Origin: Echinostoma caproni
Taxonomy: Eukaryota; Platyhelminthes; Trematoda; Plagiorchiida; Echinostomatidae
Assembly: GCA_900618425.1 (NCBI GenBank)
Contig: UZAN01045773.1
Location: forward strand, 1 to 11,745
DNA: 11,745 nucleotides
Direction of reading: 5' to 3'
Of this stretch, positions 1 through 7,369 are shown in pieces. The position numbers were made by a program, and so were the translations under genes. Each line of letters starts with the position of its first letter. The first letter of the stretch is position 1. The notes below the pieces were generated by a model. That model ran no database searches. It was not told where the DNA came from and was given only the letters and a program-made list of their open reading frames with translations.

Positions 1-440
1 CCTGGAACCTGAGCTGATCCGATCCGAACCCTGGTTATGCACTGACCAGCTTTCTTTCTTCTCTGTTTCACGAAAAAGGCGTTCTGCTTTACTGAATAGA
101 GATAATAGAATGCTTTCTTGTATCACCTCCATATAATGTATGCTCCTATCTGCCATAAGCTGATCGCACCTTTTGCAACATAATAATTTCATATGATACA
201 GAACAGATCAGATTCCAGGACTTGAGCCAACGAGAGTCCATTTTCTTGCGTGAGTGGGCATGAATGTCCCACCGTACTTCAACCATCCGGTATTCCGAAA
301 ATTCAGTTCACCGAGGATGGGTTGCCAGGTCCACGGATTGTAGAGCACATTTAATTCTGGAATAAGCAGTCAACTCACGATTTAGAACGGATAATTTGCC
401 TGGATCCAGCACTGTTACGCACTGATAGACTAGCACCTCA
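1..440. other. Flanking DNA without recognisable gene
   Basis: I see no reading frame with recognisable protein motifs and no RNA gene here. The motif GTTAYGCACTGA occurs twice (about 35-46 and 413-424), which could be remnants of a dispersed repeat. On the minus strand about 31 codons stay open near 228-322, but they resemble no family I know. The right part may include the extreme 3' end of the CR1 element that starts further right, since I cannot place its terminus. Confidence 0.4.
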
Positions 441-549
441 TGATGACTGACAACAGGGTAAAAAATAAAAGACGGAAGGACAAAGTTGAAGTGTTACGAT
501 AATAAAGGGAAGGGAGAGGGCCCCTTGAAGAGGATGCGTAAGAGAAGGT
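441..549 (-). other. Probable CR1 3' untranslated region
   Basis: This follows the ORF2 stop (TAA on the minus strand at 550-552). On the minus strand it is pyrimidine-rich with T runs near 460-475. The end of the element is not marked by a clear microsatellite or duplication, so the left limit is a guess. Confidence 0.4.
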
Positions 550-1254
550 TTAAACAAAGGTGCCAGGCCTCAGAAATTGGATAAGGTCGGGTGATAGAGC
601 AGACGAGTCCAGTCTGTCTTTGAACTACACTACAGTCTGGGCTGAAATTTCCTTCACTGGCAGGCTGTTCCACAAGTTTACCACCCTGTTGGAGAAGAAG
701 TTCACTATTGTGCTATTCAAAGCTCTGGGTTTACTCAATTTCAGTCGGTTATCTCTAAGGGAAAGGTTGTCATCAATGCCGAGTAGCGGTATCCAGAGCT
801 GCTGACTCCTTTCAGGAGCTTGAAGGGCTTGAGGGAGAGAATTTACAGCCTCTGGGTGTACGTCAAACCTTGAATACCAGAGAGAAGTTTGGTGAATCCC
901 CTCTGTATCCTTTCAAGGGTGATTAGATCTCCAATTTTAGTTGGTGCCCATACCTGGACTCCATATTCTAAGTGGAGACGGACGAACGCCTTGTATAGGG
1001 GACGCAGGTTTACTGGGTCCCTGGATGCAACGGTATGTCTCAACTGGAACAGTGCCCTCCTTCCCAGTAGCCTCAGCACATTAAGGGGACTACTTGAAGG
1101 ATTGGTGCATAACCACCCCTAGGTCCCTCATGGCTTCTGCGTTGAAATACCTAGGGGTTATCGGGGTTAAGGCTGTGTGACATCCCTGGTTGACCTACCT
1201 ACAATTTTGACATCGTCGGCAAACAGGAAGCACAGAGACTGAAGCATTTGAGCA
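550..1254 (-). pseudogene. CR1 ORF2, reverse transcriptase motif C and C-terminal region (broken)
   Basis: This is the distal half of the CR1 polymerase. Near 1202-1226 the minus strand encodes CFLFADDVKIV, which contains the catalytic FADD box (motif C). The thumb follows at 1079-843 in one open frame, with LYKAFVRLHLEYGVQVWAP and then a segment ending LTYTQRL. A frame change leads to a C-terminal block ending at the TAA at 550-552, containing FFSNRVVNLWNSLP and FKDRLDSS, a signature of the CR1/Jockey C-terminus. An in-frame TAG interrupts that block just before FKDRLD. At least two frameshifts separate the parts. The SINE at 1255-1417 cuts it from motifs A and B. It is not functional. Confidence 0.85.
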
Positions 1255-1424
1255 CTTGAGTTCCTAGTTCCACCGGTGGTAGCGTCACCAAATTACCACC
1301 TTGGGGACGTGTGTTCGAACATCACCACCATCGCCTGACTTCCCCATGGCAGCCCCTTGATTGGCCGCTTCCTTCTTCCTGAAAATTGTATCATGTATTC
1401 AATAAAAGGAAGTAAAATTGAGCA
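1248..1424. repeat. Candidate 7-bp target-site duplication around the SINE
   Basis: TTGAGCA is at 1248-1254 and again at 1418-1424. The right copy matches expected CR1 sequence after the LGPLLF motif. The left copy replaces part of the expected sequence, so a chance match plus deletion remains possible. Confidence 0.45.
1255..1417 (+). mobile_element. tRNA-derived SINE inserted in the CR1 reverse transcriptase
   Basis: This 163-bp block separates RT motif B from motif C. A tRNA-like internal promoter is visible: an A-box-like stretch TAGTTCCACCGGTGG at 1265-1279 and a B box TGTTCGAACAT at 1312-1322, 47 bases apart, close to the spacing in tRNA genes. A short tRNA-unrelated body follows, then an AATAAA at 1401-1406 and an A/G-rich tail. 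TTGAGCA is found on both sides (1248-1254 and 1418-1424) and may be the target-site duplication. About 17 bases of expected CR1 sequence are missing at the left junction, so the duplication is not certain. I do not see a hammerhead ribozyme core as in some schistosome SINEs. I cannot name the family. Confidence 0.6.
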
Positions 1425-1795
1425 AAAGAACAGCAAAGGCCCGAGTACCAATCCCTATGGTACCCCACCGCAGGTTATGTTGGAGGTAGATCTGGACTCC
1501 TCTATGTTAACTCAGAAGTTTCGTCCACTTAGGTATTCCCCTATCCAGTCTACCGCTACTAGAGCAACTCGCAGGTTCCTTAGCAGCCGGTGGTTGACGG
1601 AGTCAAATGCCTTTTGGAAATCCAGATAACAGACTTCATCAGGCTCACCGCGGTCTCGTCTGATAGTTACTTCGTCTAGGAAGGACGGTAAGTTCGTCAG
1701 GCAAGAATTGCCTTTAACGAACCCGTGCTGTTGCGGCGATACTAGTTGGTGCTGCGCTAGGTGGCTGGCGGTAGTGGCGTGGCATCCCAACTATT
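1418..1795 (-). pseudogene. CR1 ORF2, reverse transcriptase motifs A and B (broken)
   Basis: This is the core palm part of the CR1 reverse transcriptase. On the minus strand 1790-1512 is open and encodes LVSPQQHGFVKGNSCLTNL, then motif A as CYLDFQKAFDSVNHRLL, whose first Asp is a catalytic metal ligand. After a stop at about 1512 a degraded segment reaches motif B, read as GGVP, a stop in place of Gln (CAG to TAG), then GLVLGPLLF. The usual block is SGVPQGSVLGPLLF. The SINE follows. Upstream, the fingers region expected between endonuclease and motif A (around 200 residues in relatives) is absent, and the sequence changes at about 1795 to unrelated AT-rich DNA. It is inactive. Confidence 0.88.
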
Positions 1796-2289
1796 AGGTT
1801 TTCTAAAAACGACTTATTTTTGAATATATCTAAGAAAAAGTGATGTAGAATTTAGCTGAAATTGAAGGAATTTTGCTTTTGGCTAAATCTGAGTCGTTTG
1901 TTAAAATTAAATTGGTTTTAATTAACCTTAATTGACTTTTTCTGGAAAGTGTAAGTACCGGAACCTAATGGCGACGATCACTTCCACGCTCAAGACAACC
2001 GTGGCTCACGTTGGCGATACGGTCGTTTTTGAACGAATGATAAAACATTGCTGTGGATCGCTGGACGGATTCTTGGAGGACTTCCGTGAATTCCAAAGGG
2101 TTACCTGCACATCCTTCTACGGTTATGCACCAATGACAGCCGGATAACTGATACGAGAGAGAAAGTTTGGTTGGAAACTGACCATACCTGAGGGGTTTCC
2201 GTACTATTTCATCAAGTATTGCTGTGTACATGTTTGAAGGTGTGGTGCAACTGCAACCAGGTGATTATAGCTGTCATTTCTAATGTATT
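1796..2289. other. Unassigned left part of the insert in CR1
   Basis: This stretch lies between CR1 RT sequence and the RTE 3' fragment. Positions 1796-1940 are AT-rich and contain AAACGACT (1807-1814) and its reverse complement AGTCGTTT (1892-1899), plus a TTAATTAA near 1918-1925. Positions 1940-2290 are of normal composition with short open frames on both strands that match nothing I recognise. It could be the degraded 5' part of the RTE copy to its right, a separate small element, or filler acquired when the RT fingers were deleted. Confidence 0.35.
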
Positions 2290-2682
2290 TAACCCGTTTA
2301 AGCTGCTAAATATTGACTGCCCAGCGTTCATTGGAATTTGCGCGGTTTGGAGGAGGTACCGAGTTATGAAACGTCTGGTCACGTTTTGCGTATACCTCCC
2401 CATCGAACATCTCGTCGTGCTGTCTTCGCACGTGCTGGGCAAGATAGGAAGTAGCTTCGCGGCAGTCAGACCATGAAATAGCGTGGAGGTATGATGAATT
2501 TAGCCTCAGCATTCGCTTTGGTTGGTGAAGTTTACCTTTCAGGCTGGTGCCTAAGGGATGAGGATTGCCGATGGCTAGAGACGCTGAGAGATTTCAATGG
2601 CGCGATTGCTGTGCTGTTTGTTCGGCGAAACCTTGTTCCCCATAACTCTAAAAAATCTTCAAAAAGTGTACGGTGAAACCAT

Positions 2683-2698
2683 CATTCATTCATTCATT
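2683..2698. repeat. (CATT)4 microsatellite
   Basis: Four exact CATT units lie in the 3' UTR of the nested RTE-like fragment. Confidence 0.9.
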
Positions 2699-2806
2699 CC
2701 CCGCGTTCTGTTTCCCCCATTTTTATTTACTCTTACAGAACCCCTCCAAAACTTCATTATCATTATTTTACATTGGCACCATGCTTGTTCTCATAACCGG
2801 TGTAAC

Positions 2807-2818
2807 ATATATATATAT
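2807..2818. repeat. (AT)6 microsatellite at insert/CR1 junction
   Basis: Six AT units sit 4 bases before CR1 coding sequence resumes. It may be the simple-repeat tail of the nested element. Confidence 0.85.
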
Positions 2819-2821
2819 AAT

Positions 2822-3317
2822 CTGGTTAGCTTTGACCTGATGCCATAGACCTTCCACTGAGAGGTCTGTCTCATCCCAATTCAAATTCCTAGCACGCTTC
2901 TGGAGAGCCGGCACACCTAACCTCCTGAAGTTCCTCCGCCATTTTCAAGGGGATTTGCAGGGTCGAGCGGCACTGTGAAACGCAAGTTGCCATAATCACT
3001 GTTCCGTAGGGGGCCTCTACTTGGAGGTCCGCAACGTCATCAGGGTATTTAGAGATTACCAGGTCCAGTATACTCGGCTTATGCCCCTCGCGCCATCGGG
3101 TGGGTTGGAAGACATGTTGGATCAAGCTTTTTTCCTCCATCAGGTTCATTAGGTTGTCCTCAAATGTCTTATTTGGCGATACCCTAGTGACTCAATCAAT
3201 TTCCGAGGAATTGAAGTCCCCTACGATCAGCACCCTATCATTCTATTACCAGTTCTTGCATGTATCGCAGAAGTTGAGCACTTTCGCCCTCATCCGCTGA
3301 TGGGCTCCGATAGATAC
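2822..3317 (-). pseudogene. CR1 ORF2 endonuclease, C-terminal half (broken)
   Basis: On the minus strand from 3317 it reads VYRSPSADEGESAQLLRYMQ, continuing the Y-R-P region of the endonuclease. After a frameshift VLIVGDFNSSEID follows (GDFN box at about 3210-3221), then a stop. It continues as EEKSLIQHVFQPTRWREGHK and ILDLVISKYPDDVADLQVEAP. The catalytic SDH box reads SDY (2992-3000), a His to Tyr change of the general base, in a frame shifted from the preceding segment. The post-endonuclease linker then runs RRLGVPALQKRARNLNWDET to 2822, where the plus-strand insert begins. The frameshifts, stop and lost His rule out activity. The right boundary is set by a 9-bp duplication shared with 4128-4136. 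Confidence 0.87.
3309..3317. repeat. 9-bp target-site duplication, copy 1
   Basis: GATAGATAC abuts the tail of the RTE-like insert. It is identical to 4128-4136 and belongs to the CR1 endonuclease coding sequence. Confidence 0.88.
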
Positions 3318-3468
3318 ATCATCATAATCGAACAGCGAAATACAGTGTGGTGAACTTCACTTGTCGCTGCCAAACTTGCAATGCATTCAAGGTTAGTGGT
3401 AAAATTTAAGGTGGATAGGGATTGGGCCTATTTTGAGGGAGGGGGAAGAAGGTGAACCTCTATGGTCA

Positions 3469-3479
3469 ACACACACACA
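3469..3479. repeat. Short (CA)n microsatellite
   Basis: About five CA units lie in the 3' UTR of the RTE-like insert (TG repeat on the element strand). Confidence 0.8.
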
Positions 3480-3510
3480 GTAAGTAATTCAACTCTACAT
3501 ACATACCGTT

Positions 3511-4124
3511 TCAAGTATTCTGGCCTGATAAGAAACGAAAACAAGAACGTCACTGCTGTCGGTTCGCTGCCACATCCTTCAGTGTCTCCAGCCAACCAGT
3601 TGAGTCTTTCGGACCCAAACTGGAAGGCGAGAGACACCTACTCCACCTAATGGCTGTGTATCAGTCGGAACAGTCTTTGACTATTCCGTGATGCAGCCGC
3701 TACTTCCATTTCACTATCTATTGTCGCCCACCAGTTCTCACGGTTCTTCTTGAGGCTCTTCGTGAGCCGACGTTGTAGTTGCCGCCTAACTCTATTTTGA
3801 TCCTGGCAGGTCGGGATTTGTCATTTTTTCTCCATCAAAACTACGGACTCCTGGGATATCCAATGCCTCCGACGGATTTGAGGCTCAGACCCACAAGCAA
3901 CATTCGCTGCGGAATGGATTGCTCGCCTAATCTGATTCCACTACTCATCTACATCACCACGTTGAGGCGCGCTTAGCTCACGCAGTAGCTCTGATCCATA
4001 GCGTACACGAACTGCTGGAACAGATAGTCGATGATGAGCTGTATGAGTTTGCTGAATTCGTCGCCGGCCAGTCAGTCGGAGAGTGAGCTGCATCAGAACT
4101 AATGCGTGGTCAGACTCAACGCAG
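3511..4124 (-). pseudogene. RTE-like ORF remnant: endonuclease end plus linker fused to C-terminus
   Basis: From 4124 on the minus strand a single frame gives TCVESDHALVLMQLTLRL, with the SDH box that closes the endonuclease domain. It continues through a basic linker including IRRAIHSAANVACG, RRHWISQESVVLMEKK and KSLKKNRENWW to LFRLIHS, with only three stops in about 155 codons. After an internal deletion near 3650 it resumes as VGVSRLPVW and, one base shifted, GPKDSTGWLETLKDVAANRQ, then a TGA where relatives have Trp, then RSCF and a final TGA at 3511-3513. The deleted part would have held RT motifs A to C and the thumb. The segment is non-coding now. Confidence 0.82.
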
Positions 4125-4127
4125 GTG

Positions 4128-4136
4128 GATAGATAC
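4128..4136. repeat. 9-bp target-site duplication, copy 2
   Basis: GATAGATAC abuts the 5'-truncated end of the RTE-like insert. It is identical to 3309-3317. Confidence 0.88.
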
Positions 4137-4505
4137 CTACTATCGTGAACGTGTCTCTGCCAGTACTAATGTGTACTGAAGCCGCCTGAATACAGTCTGA
4201 GGAGAAGGCTTCCCCTGTAGTTGGGCCCAGCGTGATACCGCGAGGAGCATGACTCCCCCACCATTCTTACCCCGCCTATATCAGCTCTATAGGTGGTAAA
4301 CCCTACCGGGCCAAGGTGCTTATCGTTTGCCCAGTCCTTCAACCATATCTGTTAGGGCAATACGATCCATTTCAGCAGTTTCAACCTCTAGTTCCTTCCA
4401 CTTGTTACCGATTCTGCAGACATTGCTGTACAGTGTTCTTAGACAACTAGACCCTATAGTTGAGCGGGCTTTATCTGAAGAAGGGTCTATGCATTCGAGC
4501 ATCAT
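4128..4505 (-). pseudogene. CR1 ORF2 start and endonuclease N-terminal half (broken)
   Basis: ORF2 probably starts at one of two adjacent Met codons (4505-4500 on the minus strand) with MMLECIDPSSDKARS. The first endonuclease block follows: LRTLYSNVCRIGNKWKELEV, with the Asn of motif I. The next block should read like LTETW but reads ALTDM, so the catalytic Glu is altered next to a one-base shift. In the shifted frame WLKDWANDKHLGPVGFTTYR continues, then GGGVMLLAV in yet another frame, then VHISTGRDTFTIVGIY up to the RTE insertion at 4127. Three frame changes are needed in about 120 codons. It nicks target DNA in active relatives but cannot do so here. The ATGATG start may overlap an ancestral ORF1 stop. 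Confidence 0.85.
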
Positions 4506-5650
4506 GTCCGAGTGCTGATCCCGTTTTTTTTCAGCCAGCAGGGGTTGACAGTTGTTGCCGCGATGAAGTATGCCTTTCTTGACAGCAGTTTTCCACGGTG
4601 TGGTGCAGCCTAGCGGTGATCCTCGGAGGCTCGCACTTAGGCCATTCTTTGACAAACTGATCACAAATGATGCTAGTACTCGAGGCCGACAACCTACCGC
4701 TTTTACTGGGGAGGAGGACAGTCTGCTGCTCGTGTGACTTGCGTTGACTGTGACATTTTTCTGCGTTAGGTTGTCCGGTTCTACGCGTACTCGTGAAATC
4801 TTACTAGCGTGGATCATGACTGAAGCAGCCAAGAACTTATCTCTGTACCTCGGATTACCGAATTCGACAAGGACTGGTCTCTCGTTCGCTATTATATTCT
4901 CATCCTCGTTCTTCCACTTTCTCAGCCGCAGCACCCTCTTTACCAGGGCGTGACCAGGGTTGTTTACCAACCTCAGTTAGTTGACCACTCCCTACCGGAC
5001 TTCCCTTGTTCTTTGATGGGTAGCCCTGCAGAATGGCTCAGGGATGCCCTTTATAGGCACATTCTGGTTTCGTCCCAGAGCCAGTTCGGCCTGGCTTACC
5101 AGTCTGTCTACCACTTTTTTAACTTATATGTTGCATCCTGAGCTATTTTCATCTTCGCGTGCTCCTGCACGGTACCCTTAGTCTTCTGAAGCTCGCGGTC
5201 TATGTAAGTTCGCAATGCAGTGGGACCTGCTGACGGTTGTAACTTATACCTTTCGTCATCCTTGACACCGGCTACCTGGGGTACCACAGGGTCCTCTCTA
5301 TCTGTTTGATCGCTGAGGGTATTGGCAGCTGGTTTATTTTGATCTTGTTTCCGTCTCTTACGTTCAGGTATTTTAGGAGATTTGATCCCCAACGCGGCTT
5401 TCGGAGGTGGGCTGCTCAACCTAATCTTACAAGCATGTACGCAATTAGGACAAAACCACTTGTGGATTCCGTACAGTGCCATAGAGCTCAGAGTGCCACA
5501 CTGAGTGTGGTACCAAACCTCACGGTCGTCACATCTTATACCGTCCTGGACATCACGAGACTGTACCTTGACGTGGTGTGATGGCTTGTGCACCTTTCTG
5601 ACCCAACGAGCTACACAGGATGGCTTTTTTCAAGCCGAAGATCTAATCAT
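4506..5650 (-). pseudogene. CR1 ORF1 with PHD-like zinc finger and nucleic-acid-binding region (broken)
   Basis: ORF1 of CR1-type elements encodes a nucleic-acid-binding, RNP-forming protein. The likely start is the ATG at 5650-5648, giving MIRSSA and then a TGA at 5632-5630 in an otherwise continuous frame. Residues about 12-70 look like a C4HC3 PHD finger: C40-x2-R43, H48-x2-C51 and C67-x2-C70 remain, while positions 29, 32 and 43, expected to be Cys, are Val, Arg and Arg. PHD-like fingers are known in ORF1 of CR1 elements. A basic proline-rich stretch follows (IPERKRRKQDQNKPAAN), then a charged helical segment and a stop at 5108. In a shifted frame VVDRLVSQAELALGRNQN and VPIKGIPEPF continue. 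From 4970 VKRVLRLRKW and RPVLVEFGNPRYRDKFLAAS form an RRM-like block. The remaining C-terminus is open but I cannot assign it. Confidence 0.8.
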
Positions 5651-5900
5651 GCTTGGAAGATCGAAGGGTAGAGGTCAGACGAAGTCCAGTCTCCTAGTCC
5701 TCCAGGTTGGGGGTTCAACTAGAATTTGTGTTTCAGTCGGTAAATAAAGTGGAAGAGTAATCAATCCAAGTGAACGGGCCTCCACTCCGCTTCACCCGTT
5801 GCCTTGCGGTTAGGTTCTTATCAGAACTAAAGGCTTTGGTTGAGAACCCTAATCGTTCTCCTGCTTAGTGGCTGGACACCCTAGCAGTACCTGATCATCA
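5651..5900 (-). other. CR1 5' leader with inverted repeats
   Basis: On the minus strand this precedes the ORF1 start. It contains two small perfect hairpins: AACGGG/CCCGTT (5773-5778 with 5795-5800) and GTTCT/AGAAC (5814-5827), and several short repeats of TTCTC/GAGAA type to the right. Leaders of LINEs often carry promoter activity and structured RNA, but no specific element is recognised. The junction with the RTE tail to its right is approximate (5850-5900). Confidence 0.45.
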
Positions 5901-5988
5901 AACCCTAGTGCATATGCATTGCGAGTTTGGCAGCGATCAGTGAAGTTCGCTTCTCCGTATTTTGCTGTACGATAATAATAATAATAAT
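5901..5988 (+). mobile_element. RTE-like 3' tail ending in (ATA)n
   Basis: This short plus-strand fragment matches the 3' tail of the 3318-4127 insert (about 55 of 68 positions, opposite strand), including GAGTTTGGCAGCGA and GTGAAGTTC, then TGCTGTACG and the repeat (ATA)n at 5972-5988. It is a severely 5'-truncated RTE-like copy, or the 3' end of one whose body lay elsewhere. The following base starts a different, RT-bearing copy. Confidence 0.72.
5972..5988. repeat. (ATA)n microsatellite, element tail
   Basis: Seventeen bases of ATA repeat form the tail of the RTE-like fragment. Its last nine bases, AATAATAAT, recur at 7370-7378 beyond the next copy. Confidence 0.9.
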
Positions 5989-7369
5989 CAGACCTGGTTG
6001 AGACTGTATTGACCACATCTTCACACACCGTCAAATTCTAGAACATAAACACTCCTTTCGTAGACCCACCATTTTTATTTTCCTCGATCTAAAAGCGGCT
6101 TTCGACTCAGTCGACCGTTCTAAAATCTGGCGCTGCCTTCCCCTGGAGGGAGTGCCCGAGAAGATAATTTTAATATTACAATCCCTCTACAATAGCCAAA
6201 GCCGAGTTCGAGCTTACGGCACTTTTTCACCCGAGTTCACCACGGAAAGTGGTGTTCGACAGGGTTGCCCTCTCTCCTTTTCTATTTAACTTTGTCATAG
6301 ATTTAATTCTTGAAACAGCCCTATCTTCGTGCAGGGATAGCGGTATCGATTTACTTCCGGGTGGCGGACTGTCTGATCTAGAGTATGCAGACGACATTGT
6401 GCTACTAAGTGACGATCCAAGTAAGTTGCAAGCTTTTCTGGATAGTTTGAGTGCTAGTGTTGCCATGTTCGGTATGCGTTTTGCACCTTCAAAGTGTAAA
6501 ATGCTACTACAAGATTGGGTTGATCCAGCACTCAGTCTCACCCTAACTGGGGAAGTAGTAGAGGAAGTAGACAAATTTTGCTGTCTAGGCAGCTATATCT
6601 CACTCGGCGGACGCATCACAGATGAAGTATCGGCGCGCATACAAAAGGCTCGATTGGCATTTGCCAACTGGAGACATTTGTGGCGCCGTCGCGACGTCCA
6701 GCTGTTTGTGAAGGGTCGAGTGTATGCTGCAGAAGTTCGACCAGTCCTGCTCTACAGTGCAGAGACTTGGCCACTAAGGGAACAGGATAAAAGTAGATTG
6801 TCGGTGTTCGAACACCGCTGTCTACGTCGCATTGCACGTGTCTGGTGGGGTAACCGGACCAGCAATGCTGAGGTTAGGCGTAGAGTTTTAGGTAAATGCG
6901 GTCGTCCACTAGAGGAAGTGATCGACCTCCATAGATTACGCTGGTTGGGACATGTGCTACGCATTTCGCGAGATAGGTTGCCACGGCGAACGATGTTTGC
7001 CAAGGCTGGTAGCGATTGGAAAAAAACAAAGGGCGGTCAAGTTAAGACCTGGCATGAGGGTATGAAAACCCTAACCAGGAGACTAGGTCACATAGGCCCC
7101 GTTCTGCTCCCTGGCTGGGGACCTCGGGATGATGGTTACCGATGGTTAGCTACACTGAGTGATATGGCTGGGTGTCGCAAACAGTGGCGCTCGTGCATCC
7201 ACTCATTATTTTCCTAGCACCACTCTATATGTATTCCCCATCTTCCGCTTAAATTTACTTCAACATTCCAATCTTCATTCGTCTCTTTTATCTAAATGGG
7301 CAACCAAAAGACAGCAACCAAAACCGGCGCACGAAAGTGTATGGTTAATGGTTGTAAAAACTGAAACTG
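5989..7369 (+). mobile_element. RTE-like non-LTR retrotransposon, 5'-truncated, youngest in window
   Basis: This copy begins abruptly inside the RT domain directly after an ATA tract and ends after a 3' UTR of about 150 bases. AATAATAAT occurs just left (5980-5988) and just right (7370-7378), so it may have been inserted into the ATA tail of the preceding fragment. Because that target is low-complexity, the duplication is weak proof. Its 3' UTR lacks the GAGTTTGGCAGCGA tail seen in the other fragments, so it is either another subfamily or shortened at the 3' end. It lacks the endonuclease and half of the RT, so it cannot move itself. Confidence 0.82.
5990..7217 (+). pseudogene. RTE-like reverse transcriptase, C-terminal two thirds
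   Basis: RNA-dependent DNA polymerase of a non-LTR element, truncated at its N-terminus. The frame starting near 5990 gives RPG, a TGA at 5999-6001 where relatives have Arg (one-step change from CGA), then DCIDHIFTHRQILEHKHSF. Motif A is FLDLKAAFDSVDR (catalytic Asp at about 6086) and motif B is SGVRQGCP (6248-6271). Near 6270-6277 one CT unit of a CT run appears lost, shifting the frame. In the new frame LSPFLFNFVIDLILE continues, motif C is YADDIVLLS (YADD at 6384-6395), and the C-terminal region contains RWLGHVLRISRDRLPRR, KTWHEGMKTLTRRLGH and PGWGPRDDG, ending at the TAG at 7217. The last 322 codons have no stop. Apart from two lesions and the truncation, it is well conserved. Confidence 0.9.

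Larger units (their letters stand above)
2290..2821 (+). pseudogene. RTE-like retrotransposon 3' end, degraded, nested in CR1
   Basis: The plus strand encodes the C-terminal region after the RT domain of an RTE-like element, homologous to the copy ending at 7217. After a weak segment at 2290-2370 (IGICAVWRRYRV), GHVLRIPPHRTSRRAVFAR is readable from about 2377. A stop and GSQTMK follow, then a second stop where relatives have Trp (TAG for TGG), then MMNLASAFALVGE and SGWCLRDEDCRWLETLRD at about 2536-2595. The frame then drifts and ends at 2676. A 3' UTR follows with (CATT)4 at 2683-2698 and (AT)6 at 2807-2818, after which CR1 coding resumes at 2822. No target-site duplication is evident. The insertion goes with loss of CR1 RT fingers sequence. 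Confidence 0.75.
3318..4127 (-). mobile_element. RTE-like retrotransposon, 5'-truncated and lacking RT, inserted in CR1
   Basis: This 810-bp minus-strand insert sits between exact GATAGATAC copies (3309-3317 and 4128-4136). It begins at the end of the RTE endonuclease, runs through the linker before the RT, then jumps to the far C-terminus, so the whole RT palm is missing. The 3' UTR ends with a conserved tail at 3405-3318 and a short GAT-type repeat. That tail matches 5901-5988 in about 55 of 68 positions (minus versus plus strand). Removing the insert and one duplication copy restores an open CR1 frame across the join (VGIYRSP). It could have moved with help from full-length relatives, or the RT could have been lost after insertion. 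Confidence 0.85.
441..5900 (-). mobile_element. CR1-clade non-LTR retrotransposon, old, broken by three nested insertions
   Basis: Read right to left, the minus strand has the order expected of a CR1-type LINE: leader, ORF1 with a PHD-like finger, then ORF2 with an apurinic-like endonuclease, reverse transcriptase and the C-terminal region typical of the clade. About 2 kb of the span is foreign: SINE 1255-1417, plus-strand insert 1796-2821, and RTE derivative 3318-4127. What remains of the CR1 is roughly 3.4 kb, short of a full element because the RT fingers are missing. Frameshifts and stops occur in every domain, so it is inactive. Both outer ends are estimates, because I found no target-site duplication for the CR1 copy itself. 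Such elements are mobilised by target-primed reverse transcription. The family assignment rests on translated motifs and is firm; the subfamily is not. Confidence 0.85.

Noticed and set aside
200..320. GGCTCAAGTCC on the minus strand as the B box of another tRNA-derived SINE
   Set aside because: No convincing A box at the right distance and no foldable tRNA-like cloverleaf.
560..805. Plus-strand open frame over the CR1 C-terminus as a gene
   Set aside because: It is the antisense shadow of the conserved CR1 block FFSNRVVNLWNSLP.
1650..1670. CTGATGA on the minus strand as a hammerhead core
   Set aside because: It lies within conserved RT coding sequence (EPDEVCYLDF) and lacks the rest of the motif.
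2683..2698. (CATT)n as part of a CRISPR-like or satellite array
   Set aside because: A plain 4-bp microsatellite with no spacers, in a retrotransposon 3' UTR.
5700..5725. GGGGTTCAACTAG as a tRNA B box
   Set aside because: It lies in the CR1 leader, with no A box or acceptor stem around it.
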